This document shows, one piece after another, positions 37,182 through 49,129 of a stretch of 64,000 bases of DNA. Below the pieces are notes generated by a model. The model did not search any database, was not told the origin of the DNA, and saw only the letters and a program-made list of their open reading frames with translations. Origin of the DNA: Taudactylus pleione (taxonomy: Eukaryota; Chordata; Amphibia; Anura; Myobatrachidae); assembly GCA_031769625.1 (NCBI GenBank), contig JAUIMM010000701.1:1-64000 (forward strand), read 5' to 3'. The position numbers were made by a program, and so were the translations under genes. The stretch's first letter is position 1. Every line of letters begins with the position of its first letter.

Positions 37182-40100
37182 TGTCGGCGTCTTTCCCCCC
37201 CAGTACCAGCGTGTCAGCCTCTTTTCCCCCCAGCCCCAGTGTGTGTGTCAGCCTCTTTCCCCCCCAAGCCCCAGTGTGTCAGCCTCCCTCTCCCTCCATC
37301 TCAAGCATGTCTCTGCCTCATTCTTCCTGCCAGCGTGTGTCCCAACCCCAGCATGTCAGCCTCTTTCCCCCCCAGAGCCAGCGTGTCAGCCTCTTTTCCC
37401 CCCAGCCCCAGTGTGTGTGTCAGCCTCTTTTCCCCCAGCATGTGTGTCAGCCTCTTTTCCCCCCAGCCCCAGTGTGTGTGTCGGCCTCTTTCCCCCCAGC
37501 CCCATCGTGTGACAGTCTCTTTCCCCCCAGCATGTGTCAGTCTCTTTCCCCCCAGACCCAGCGTGTGTCTCAGCCTCTTTCCCCCCCAGCCCCAGCATGT
37601 GCCTCAGCCTCTTTCTCCCCCAGGCCCAGCATGTGTGAGAATGTTTTCCCCCAGCCCCAGCGTGTGTCAGCATCTCCCCGCCAGCCCCAGCATGTGTCTC
37701 AGCCTCTTTCGCCCCCATCCTCAGCATGAGTCTCAGTCTCTACCCCCCCCAGCCACAGCATGTGTCTCAGCCTCTTTCCCCCCAGCCCCAGCATGTGTCA
37801 GTCTTTTTCCCCCAGCCCCAGCATGTCAGCCTCTTTCCCCACAGCCCCAGTGTGTGTCGGCATCTTTCCCCTCCAGCCCCAGCATGTATCAGCCTCTTTC
37901 CTCCCCAGCCCCAGCGTGTGTCAGTCTCTTTCCCCCCAGCCTCAGCATGTATCTCAGCCTCTTTCCTCCCAGCCCCAGTGTGTGTCTTTGCCTCTTTCCC
38001 CCCAGCCCCAGCGTGTGTCTTAGCCTCTTTCCCCTCAGCCTCAGCGTCTGTCAGTCTCTTTCCCCCCAGCCCCAGCGTGTATCAGCCTCTATCCCCCCCA
38101 GCCCCAGCATGTGTCAGTCTCTTTTCCCCCAGCCCCAGCGTGTGTCAGCATCTGCCCCCCCCAGCCCCAGCATGTGTCTCAGCCTCTTTCCAGCCCCAGC
38201 ATGTGTCTCAGCATCTTTCCCCCCCACACCCCAGCATGTGTCTTAGCCTCTTTCCCCCCAGCCCCAACATGTGTCTCAGCCTCTTTCCCCCCAGCCCCAG
38301 CATGTCAGTCTTTTTTCCCCAGCCCCAGCGTGTGTCAGCATCTTCCCCCCCAGCCCCTGCATGTGTCTCAGCCTCTTCCCCCCAGCCCCAGCATGTGTCT
38401 TAGCCTCTTTTCCCCCAGCCCCAGCGTGTGTCTTAGCCTCTTTTCCCCCAGCCCCAGCATGTGTCTCAGCCTCATTCTCCCCCCAAGCCCCAGTGTGTCA
38501 GCCTCATTCTGCCTCCATCTCCAGCATGTCTCTGCCTCGTTCTTCCTGACAGCTTGTGTCCCAACCCCAGTGTGTCGGCGTCTTTCCCCCCCAGTACCAG
38601 CGTGTCAGCCTCTTTTCCTCCCAGCCCCAGTGTGTGTGTCAGCCTCTTTCCCCCCCAAGCCCCAGTGTGTCAGCCTCACTCTCCCTCCATCTCCAGCATG
38701 TCTCTGCCTCGTTCTTCCTGCCAGCGTGTGTCCCAACCCCAGCGTGTCAGCCTCTTTCCCCCCCAGTGCCAGTGTGTCAGCCTCTTTTCCCCCCAGCCCC
38801 AGTGTGTGTCAGCCTCTTTCCCCCCAGCATGTGTGTCAGCCTCTTTTCCCCCCAGCCCCAGTGTGTGTGTCGGCCTCTTTCCCCCCCAGACCCATCGTGT
38901 GACAGTCTCTTTCCCCCCAGCATGTGTCAGTCTCTTTCCCCCCAGACCCAGCATGTGTCTTAGCCTCTTTCCCCCCCAGCCCCAGCATGTGCCTCAGCCT
39001 CTTTCTCCCCCAGGCCCAGCATGTGTGAGAATGTTTTCCCCCAGCCTCAGCGTGTGTCAGCATCTCCCCCCCAGCCCCAGCATGTGTCTCAGCCTCTTTC
39101 ACCCCCATCCTCAGCATGAGTCTCAGTCTCTACCCCCCCCAGCCCCAGCATGTGTCTCAGCCTCTTTCCCCCCAGCCCCAGCATGTGTCAGTCTTTTTCA
39201 CCCAGCCCCTGCGTGTCAGCCTCTTTCCCCACAGCCCCAGTGTGTGTCGGCATCTTTCCCCTCCAGCCCCAGCATGTATCAGCCTCTTTCCTCCCCAGCC
39301 CCAGCGTGTGTCAGTCTCTTTCCCCCCAGCCCCAGCATGTATCTCAGCCTCTTTCCTCCCAGCCCCAGCGTGTGTCTTAGTCTCTTCCCCCCAGCCCCAG
39401 CATGTGTCTTAGCCTCTTTCCCCTCAGCCCCAGCATCTGTCAGTCTCTTTCCCCCCAGCCCCAGCGTGTATAAGCCTCTTTCCCCCCCAGCCCCAGCATG
39501 TGTCAGTCTCTTTTCCCCCAGCCCCAGCGTGTGTCAGCATCTGCCCCCCCCAGCCCCAGCATGTGTCTCAGCCTCTTTCCCCTCCAGCCCCAGCATGTGT
39601 CTCAGCATCTTTCCCCCCCACACCCCAGCATGTGTCTCAGCCTCTTTCCCCCCAGCCCCAGTTTGTGTCAGTCTCTTTCCCCCCCAGCCTCAGCATGTGT
39701 CTCAGTCTCTACCCCCCCAGCCCCAGCATGTGTCTCAGCCTCTTTCCCCCAGCATGTGTCAGTCTTTTTCCCCCCAGCCCCAGCGTGTCAGCCTCTTTCC
39801 CCACAGCCCCAGTGTGTGTCAGCATCTTTCCCCTCCAGCCCCAGCATTTATCAGCCTCTTTCCTCCCCAGCCCCAGCGTGTGTCAGTCTCTTTCCCCCCA
39901 GCCCCAGCATGTATCTCAGCCTCTTTCCTCCCAGACCCAGCATGTGTTTTAGCCTCTTTCCCCTGAGCCCCAGCATGTGTCTTAGCCTCTTTCCCCCCAG
40001 CCCCAGCGTGTGTCTGTATCTTTCCCCCCACCCGCAGCGTGTGTCAGTCTCTTTCCTCCCAGCCCCAGCGTGTCAGCCTCTTTCCCCCAGCCCCATTGTG

Positions 40101-43100
40101 TGTCCCAGCATCTCCCCCCCAGCCCCAGCATGTGTCTCAGTCTCTATCCCCCCTTCCCCAACATGTGTCTCAGCCTCTTTCCCCCCAACCCCAGCATGTG
40201 TCTTAGCCTCTTTCCCCCCAGCCCCAGCGTATGTCAGTCTTTTTCCCCCCAGCCCCAGCGTGTGTCAGCCTCTTTCCCCCCCAGCCCCAGCATGTGTCTC
40301 AGCCTCTTTCCCCCCAGCCCCAGCATGTGTCTTAGCCTCTTTCCCCCCAGCCCCAGCGTATGTCAGTCTCTTTCCCCCCAGCCCCAGGGTGTGTCTCAGC
40401 CCCTTCCCCCAGCCCCAGCATGTGTCTTAGCCTCTTCCCGCCCCAGCATGTGTCTTAGCCTCTTTCCCCCCAGCCCCAGCATGTGTGTCTCTTTCCCCCC
40501 AGCCCCAGCATGTGTATCAGCCTCTTCCCCCAGCCACAGCATGTGTCTCAGCCTCTTCCCCCCAGCCCCAGCATGTGTCTCAGCCTCTTTCCCCCCAGCC
40601 CCAGCGTGTTTCAGTCTCTTTCCTCCCAGCCCCAGCGTGTGTCAGTCTCTTTCCCTCCAGCCCCAGTGTGTGTCAGCCTCTTTCCCCCCAGACCCAGTGT
40701 GTGTCTCAGCCTCTTTCCTGCCCAGTCCCAGCATGTGTCTCAGCCTCTTTCCCCCCCAGCCCCAGCGTGTATCAGCCTCTTTCCCCCCCAGCCCCAGCGT
40801 GTGTCAGTCTCTTTTCCTCCAGCCCCAGCGTGTGTCAGTATCTGCCCCCCCCAGCCCCAGCATGTGTCTCAGCCTCTTTCCACTCCAGCCCCAGCATGTG
40901 TCTCAGCATATTTTCCCCCCCACACCCCAGCATATGTCTCAGCCTCTTTCCCCCCAGCCCCAGCGTGGTGTCAGTCTCTTTCCCCCCAGCCCCAGCATGT
41001 GTATCAGCCTCTTTCCGCCTAGCCCCAGCATGTGTCTCAGCCTCTTCCCCCCCAGCCCCAGCATGTGTCTTAGCCTCTTTTCCCCCAGCCCCAGCGTGTG
41101 TCTTAGCCTCTTTTCCCCCAGCCCCAGCATGTGTCTCAGCCTCGTTCTCACCCCAAGCCCCAGTGTGTCAGCCTCATTCTGCCTCCATCTCCAGCATGTC
41201 TCTGCCTCGTTCTTCCTGCCAGCGTGTGTCCCAACCCCAGCGTGTCGGCGTCTTTCCCCCCCAGTACCAGCGTGTCAGCCTCTTTTCCCCCCAGCCCCAG
41301 TGTGTGTGTCAGCCTCTTTCCCCCCCAAGCCCCAGTGTGTCAGCCTCCCTCTCCCTCCATCTCAAGCATGTCTCTGCCTCGTTCTTCCTGCCAGCGTGTG
41401 TCCCAACCCCAGCATGTCAGCCTCTTTCCCCCCCAGAGCCAGCGTGTCAGCCTCTTTTCCCCCCAGCCCCAGTGTGTGTGTCAGCCTCTTTCCCCCCAGC
41501 ATGTGTGTCAGCCTCTTTTCCCCCCAGCCCCAGTGTGTGTGTCGGCCTCTTTCCCCCCAGCCCCATCGTGTGACAGTCTCTTTCCCCCCAGCATGTGTCA
41601 GTCTCTTTCCCCCCAGAACCAGCGTGTGTCTCAGCCTCTTTCCCCCCCAGCCCCAGCATGTGCCTCAGCCTCTTTCTCCCCCAGGCCCAGCATGTGTGAG
41701 AATGTTTTCCCCCAGCCTCAGCGTGTGTCAGCATCTCCCCCCCAGCCCCAGCATGTGTCTCAGCCTCTTTCACCCCCATCCTCAGCATGAGTCTCAGTCT
41801 CTACCCCCCCCAGCCCCAGCATGTGTCTCAGCCTCTTTCCCCCCAGCCCCAGCATGTGTCAGTCTTTTTCCCCCAGCCCCAGCGTGTCAGCCTCTTTCCC
41901 CACAGCCCCAGTGTGTGTCGGCATCTTTCCCCTCCAGCCCCAGCATGTATCAGCCTCTTTCCTCCCCAGCCCCAGCGTGTGTCAGTCTCTTTCTCCCCAG
42001 CCCCAGCATGTATCTCAGCCTCTTTCCTCCCAGACCCAGCATGTGTCTTAGCCTCTTTCCCCCCAGCCCAAGCATGTGTCAGTCTTTTTCCCCCCAGCCC
42101 CAGCGTATGTCAGCCTCTTTCCCCCCCAACATGTGTCTCAGCCTCTTTCCCCCCAGCCCCAGCATGTGTCTTAGCCTCTTTCCCCCCAGCCCCAGCGTGT
42201 GTCAGTCTCTTTCCCCCCAGCCCCAGCGTATGTCTCAGACCCTTCCCCCAGCCCCAGCATGTGTCTTAGCCTCTTCCCGCCCCAGCATGTGTCTTAGCCT
42301 CTTTCCCCCCAGCCCCAGCATGTGTGTCTCTTTCCCCCCAGCCCCAGCATGTGTCTCAGCCTCTTCCCCCAGCCACAGCATGTGTCTCAGCCTCTTCCCC
42401 CCAGCCCCAGCATGTGTCTTAGCCTCTTTCCCCCCAGCCCCAGTGTGTTTCAGTCTCTTTCCTCCCAGCCCCAGCGTGTGTCAGTCTCTTTCCCCCCAGC
42501 CCCAGTGTGTGTCAGCCTCTTTCCCCCCCAGCCCCAGCATGTGTCAGTCTCTTTTCCACCAGCACCCACGTGTGTCAGCATCTGCCCCCCCCCCAGCCCC
42601 AGCATGTGTCTCAGCCTCTTTCCAGCCCCAGCATGTGTCTCAGCATCTTTCCCCCCCACACCCCAGCATGTGTCTCAGCCTCTTTCCCCCCCAGCCCCAG
42701 CGTGTGTCAGTCTCTTTCCCCCCCCAGCCTCAGCATATGTCTCAGTCTCTACCCCCCCAGCCCCAGCATGTGTCTCAGCCTCTTTCCCCCCAGCATGTGT
42801 CAGTCTTTTTCCCCCCAGCCCCAGCGTGTCAGCCTTTTTCCCCACAGCCCCAGTGTGTGTCAGCATCTTTCCCCTCCAGCCCCAGCATGTATCAGCCTCT
42901 TTCCTCCCCAGCCCCAGCGTGTGTCAGTCTCTTTCCCCCCCAGCCCCAGCATGTATCTCAGCCTATTTCCCCCCAGACCCAGCATATGTCTTAGCCTCTT
43001 TCCCCTGAGCCCCAGCGTGTGTCTTAGCCTCTTTCCCCCCAGCCCCAGCGTGTGTCAGTCTCTTTCCCCCCACCCGCAGCGTGTGTGTCTCTTTCCTCCC

Positions 43101-46100
43101 AGCCCCAGCGTGTCAGCCTCTTTCCCCCCAGCCCCAGAGTGTGTCTCAGCCTCTGTCCCCCCAGCCCCAGCATCTCAGCCTCTTTCCACCCAGCACGTGT
43201 CTCAGCCTCATTCCCCCCCAGCCCCAGCATGTATCAGCCTCTTTCCCCCCCCAGCCCCAGCGTGTGTCAGAATCTTTTCCCTCAGGCCCAGCGTGTGTCA
43301 ATATCTCCCCCCCAGCCCCAGCATGTGTCTCAGTCTCTATCCCCCCCAGCCCCAACATGTGTCTCAGCCTCTTTCCCCCCAGCCCCAGCATGTCAGTCTT
43401 TTTTCCCCAGCCCCAGCATGTGTCAGCATCTTCCCCCCCAGCCCCAGCATGTGTCTTAGCCTCTTTTCCCCCAGCACCAGCGTGTGTCTTAGCCGCTTTT
43501 CCCCCAGCCCCAGCATGTGTCTCAGCCTCGTTCTCCCCCCAAAGCCCCAGTGTGTCAGCCTCATTCTGCCTCCATCTCCAGCATGTCACTGCCTCGTTCT
43601 TCCTGCCAGCGTGTGTCCCAAGCCCAGCGTGTCGGCGTCTTTCCCCCCCAGTACCAGCGTGTCAGCCTCTTTTCCCCCCAGCCCCAGTGTGTGTGTCAGC
43701 CTCTTTCCCCCCCAAGCCCCAGTGTGTCAGCCTCACTCTCCCTCCATCTCAAGCATGTCTCTGCCTCGTTCTTCCTGCCAGCATGTGTCCCAACCCCAGC
43801 GTGTCAGCCTCTTTCCCCCCCAGTGCCAGCGTGTCAGCCTCTTTTCCCCCCAGCCCCAGTGTGTGTCAGCCTCTTTCCCCCCAGCATGTGTGTCAGCCTC
43901 TTTTCCCCCCAGCCCCAGTGTGTGTGTCGGCCTCTTTCCCCCCAGCCCCATCGTGTGACAGTCTCTTTCCCCCCAGCATGTGTCAGTCTCTTTCCCCCCA
44001 GACCCAGCATGTGTCTCAGCCTCTTTCCCCCCCAGCCCCAGCATGTGCCTCAGCCTCTTTCTCCCCCAGGCCCAGCATGTGTGAGAATGTTTTCCCCCAG
44101 CCTCAGCGTGTGTCAGCATCTCCCCCCCAGCCCCAGCATGTGTCTCAGCCTCTTTCACCCCCATCCTCAGCATGAGTCTCAGTCTCTACCCCCCCCAGCC
44201 CCAGCATGTGTCTCAGCCTCTTTCCCCCCAGCCCCAGCATGTGTCAGTCTTTTTTACCCAGCCCCAGCGTGTCAGCCTCTTTCCCCACAGCCCCAGTGTG
44301 TGTCGGCATCTTTCCCCTCCAGCCCCAGCATGTATCAGCCTCTTTCCTCCCCAGCCCCAGCGTGTGTCAGTCTCTTTCCCCCCAGCCCCAGCATGTATCT
44401 CAGCCTCTTTCCTCCCAGCCCCAGCGTGTGTCTTAGTCTCTTTCCCCCCAGCCCCAGCATGTGTCTTAGCCTCTTTCCCCTCAGCCCCAGCGTCTGTCAG
44501 TCTCTTTCCCCCCAGCCCCAGCGTGTATAAGCCTCTTTCCCCCCCAGCCCCAGCATGTGTCAGTCTCTTTTCCCCCAGCCCCAGCGTGTGTCAGCATCTG
44601 CCCCCCCCAGCCCCAGCATGTGTCTCAGCCTCTTTCCCCTCCAGCCCCAGCATGTGTCTCAGCATCTTTCCCCCCCACACCCCAGCATGTGTCTCAGCCT
44701 CTTTCCCCCCAGCCCCAGTTTGTGTCAGTCTCTTTCCCCCCCAGCCTCAGCATGTGTCTCAGTCTCTACCCCCCCAGCCCCAGCATGTGTCTCAGCCTCT
44801 TTCCCCCAGCATGTGTCAGTCTTTTTCCCCCCAGCCCCAGCGTGTCAGCCTCTTTCCCCACAGCCCCAGTGTGTGTCAGCATCTTTCCCCTCCAGCCCCA
44901 GCATGTATCAGCCTCTTTCCTCCCCAGCCCCAGCGTGTGTCAGTCTCTTTCCCCCCAGCATGTATCTCAGCCTCTTTCCTCCCAGACCCAGCATGTGTTT
45001 TAGCCTCTTTCCCCTGAGCCCCAGCGTGTGTCTTAGCCTCTTTCCCCCCAGCCCCAGCGTGTGTCTGTCTCTTTCCCCCCACCCGCAGCGTGTGTCAGTC
45101 TCTTTCCTCCCAGCCCCAGCGTGTCAGCCTCTTTCCCCCAGCCCCATTGTGTGTCCCAGCATCTCCCCCCCAGCCCCAGCATGTGTCTCAGTCTCTATCC
45201 CCCCAACCCCAGCATGTGTCAGTCTTTTTCCCCCCAGCCCCAGCGTGTGTCAGCCTCTTTCCCCCCCAGCCCCAGCATGTGTCTCAGCCTCTTTCCCCCC
45301 AGCCCCAGCATGTGTCTTAGCCTCTTTCCCCCCAGCCCCAGCGTGTTTCAGTCTCTTTCCTCCCAGCCCCAGCGTGTGTCAGTCTCTTTCCCCCCAGCCC
45401 CAGTGTGTGTCAGCCTCTTTCCCCCCCAGCCCCAGCATGTGTCAGTCTCTTTTCCACCAGCACCCACGTGTGTCAGCATCTGCCCCCCCCCCAGCCCCAG
45501 CATGTGTCTCAGCCTCTTTCCAGCCCCAGCATGTGTCTCAGCATCTTTCCCCCCCACACCCCAGCATGTGTCTCAGCCTCTTTCCCCCCCAGCCCCAGCG
45601 TGTGTCAGTCTCTTTCCCCCCCCAGCCTCAGCATATGTCTCAGTCTCTACCCCCCCAGCCCCAGCATGTGTCTCAGCCTCTTTCCCCCCAGCATGTGTCA
45701 GTCTTTTTCCCCCCAGCCCCAGCATGTCAACCTTTTTCCCCACAGCCCCAGTGTGTGTCAGCATCTTTCCCCTCCAGCCCCAGCATGTATCAGCCTCTTT
45801 CCTCCCCAGCCCCAGCGTGTGTCAGTCTCTTTCCCCCCCAGCCCCAGCATGTATCTCAGCCTATTTCCCCCCAGACCCAGCATATGTCTTAGCCTCTTTC
45901 CCCTGAGCCCCAGCGTGTGTCTTAGCCTCTTTCCCCCCAGCCCCAGCGTGTGTCAGTCTCTTTCCCCCCACCCGCAGCGTGTGTGTCTCTTTCCTCCCAG
46001 CCCCAGCGTGTCAGCCTCTTTCTCCCCAGCCCCAGCGTGTGTCTCAGCCTCTGTCCCCCCAGCCCCAGCATCTCAGCCTCTTTCCACCCAGCACGTGTCT

Positions 46101-49100
46101 CAGCCTCATTCCCCCCCAGCCCCAGCATGTATCAGCCTCTTTCCCCCCCCAGCCCCAGCGTGTGTCAGAATCTTTTCCCTCAGGCCCAGCGTGTGTCAAC
46201 ATCTCCCCCCCAGCCCCAGCATGTGTCTCAGTCTCTATCCCCCCCAGCCCCAACATGTGTCTCAGCCTCTTTCCCCCCAGCCCCAGCATGTCAGTCTTTT
46301 TTCCCCAGCCCCAGCATGTGTCAGCATCTTACCCCCCAGCCCCAGCATGTGTCTTAGCCTCTTTTCCCCCAGCACCAGCGTGTGTCTTAGCCACTTTTCC
46401 CCCAGCCCCAGCATGTGTCTCAGCCTCGTTCTCCCCCCAAAGCCCCAGTGTGTCAGCCTCATTCTGCCTCCATCTCCAGCATGTCACTGCCTCGTTCTTC
46501 CTGCCAGCGTGTGTCCCAAGCCCAGCGTGTCGGCGTCTTTCCCCCCCAGTACCAGCGTGTCAGCCTCTTTTCCCCCCAGCCCCAGTGTGTGTGTCAGCCT
46601 CTTTCCCCCCCAAGCCCCAGTGTGTCAGCCTCACTCTCCCTCCATCTCAAGCATGTCTCTGCCTCGTTCTTCCTGCCAGCATGTGTCCCAACCCCAGCGT
46701 GTCAGCCTCTTTCCCCCCCAGTGCCAGCGTGTCAGCCTCTTTTCCCCCCAGCCCCAGTGTGTGTCAGCCTCTTTCCCCCCAGCATGTGTGTCAGCCTCTT
46801 TTCCCCCCAGCCCCAGTGTGTGTGTCGGCCTCTTTCCCCCCAGCCCCATCGTGTGACAGTCTCTTTCCCCCCAGCATGTGTCAGTCTCTTTCCCCCCAGA
46901 CCCAGCATGTGTCTCAGCCTCTTTCCCCCCCAGCCCCAGCATGTGCCTCAGCCTCTTTCTCCCCCAGGCCCAGCATGTGTGAGAATGTTTTCCCCCAGCC
47001 TCAGCGTGTGTCAGCATCTCCCCCCCAGCCCCAGCATGTGTCTCAGCCTCTTTCACCCCCATCCTCAGCATGAGTCTCAGTCTCTACCCCCCCCAGCCCC
47101 AGCATGTGTCTCAGCCTCTTTCCCCCCAGCCCCAGCATGTGTCAGTCTTTTTCACCCAGCCCCAGCGTGTCAGCCTCTTTCCCCACAGCCCCAGTGTGTG
47201 TCGGCATCTTTCCCCTCCAGCCCCAGCATGTATCAGCCTCTTTCCTCCCCAGCCCCAGCGTGTGTCAGTCTCTTTCCCCCCAGCCCCAGCATGTATCTCA
47301 GCCTCTTTCCTCCCAGCCCCAGCATGTGTCTTAGTCTCTTTCCCCCCAGCCCCAGCATGTGTCTTAGCCTCTTTCCCCTCAGCCCCAGCATCTGTCAGTC
47401 TCTTTCCCCCCAGCCCCAGCGTGTATAAGCCTCTTTCCCCCCCAGCCCCAGCATGTGTCAGTCTCTTTTCCCCCAGCCCCAGCGTGTGTCAGCATCTGCC
47501 CCCCCCAGCCCCAGCATGTGTCTCAGCCTCTTTCCCCTCCAGCCCCAGCATGTGTCTCAGCATCTTTCCCCCCCACACCCCAGCATGTGTCTCAGCCTCT
47601 TTCCCCCCAGCCCCAGTTTGTGTCAGTCTCTTTCCCCCCCAGCCTCAGCATGTGTCTCAGTCTCTACCCCCCCAGCCCCAGCATGTGTCTCAGCCTCTTT
47701 CCCCCAGCATGTGTCAGTCTTTTTCCCCCCAGCCCCAGCGTGTCAGCCTCTTTCCCCACAGCCCCAGTGTGTGTCAGCATCTTTCCCCTCCAGCCCCAGC
47801 ATGTATCAGCCTCTTTCCTCCCCAGCCCCAGCGTGTGTCAGTCTCTTTCCCCCCAGCCCCAGCATGTATCTCAGCCTCTTTCCTCCCAGACCCAGCATGT
47901 GTTTTAGCCTCTTTCCCCTGAGCCCCAGCGTGTGTCTTAGCCTCTTTCCCCCCAGCCCCAGCGTGTGTCTGTCTCTTTCCCCCCACCCGCAGCGTGTGTC
48001 AGTCTCTTTCCTCCCAGCCCCAGCGTGTCAGCCTCTTTCCCCCAGCCCCATTGTGTGTCCCAGCATCTCCCCCCCAGCCCCAGCATGTGTCTCAGTCTCT
48101 ATCCCCCCAACCCCAGCATGTGTCAGTCTTTTTCCCCCCAGCCCCAGCGTGTGTCAGCCTCTTTCCCCCCCAGCCCCAGCATGTGTCTCAGCCTCTTTCC
48201 CCCCAGCCCCAGCATGTCTTAGCCTCTTTCCCCCCAGCCCCAGCGTATGTCAGTCTCTTTCCCCCCAGCCCCAGGGTGTGTCTCAGCCCCTTCCCCCAGC
48301 CCCAGCATGTGTCTTAGCCTCTTCCCGCCCCAGCATGTGTCTTAGCCTCTTTCCCCCCAGCCCCAGCATGTGTGTCTCTTTCCCCCCAGCCCCAGCATGT
48401 GTATCAGCCTCTTCCCCCAGCCACAGCATGTGTCTCAGCCTCTTCCCCCCAGCCCCAGCATGTGTCTCAGCCTCTTTCCCCCCAGCCCCAGCGTGTTTCA
48501 GTCTCTTTCCTCCCAGCCCCAGCATGTGTCAGTCTCTTTCCCTCCAGCCCCAGTGTGTGTCAGCCTCTTTCCCCCCAGACCCAGTGTGTGTCTCAGCCTC
48601 TTTCCTGCCCAGTCCCAGCATGTGTCTCAGCCTCTTTCCCCCCCAGCCCCAGCGTGTATCAGCCTCTTTCCCCCCCAGCCCCAGCGTGTGTCAGTCTCTT
48701 TTCCTCCAGCCCCAGCGTGTGTCAGTATCTGCCCCCCCCAGCCCCAGCATGTGTCTCAGCCTCTTTCCACTCCAGCCCCACCATGTGTCTCAGCATATTT
48801 TCCCCCCCACACCCCAGCATATGTCTCAGCCTCTTTCCCCCCAACCCCAGCGTGGTGTCAGTCTCTTTCCCCCCAGCCCCAGCATGTGTATCAGCCTCTT
48901 TCCGCCTAGCCCCAGCATGTGTCTCAGCCTCTTCCCCCCCAGCCCCAGCATGTGTCTTAGCCTCTTTTCCCCCAGCCCCAGCGTGTGTCTTAGCCTCTTT
49001 TCCCCCATCCCCAGCATGTGTCTCAGCCTCGTTCTCACCCCAAGCCCCAGTGTGTCAGCCTCATTCTGCCTCCATCTCCAGCATGTCTCTGCCTCGTTCT

Positions 49101-49129
49101 TCCTGCCAGCGTGTGTCCCAACCCCAGCG
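37182..49129. repeat. Higher-order repeat copy 4 (modules A-B-C-D-E)
   Basis: Landmarks at 37,182, 38,573, 41,243, 43,630 and 46,528, with the next at 49,130, give 1,391, 2,670, 2,387, 2,898 and 2,602 bp, total 11,948 bp. The D module is 5-6 bp shorter than in copies 1 and 2. Part of this is a shortened unit near 44,957, where CCCCAGC is missing between two CCCCCAG stretches. The module order is unchanged. Confidence 0.9.
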
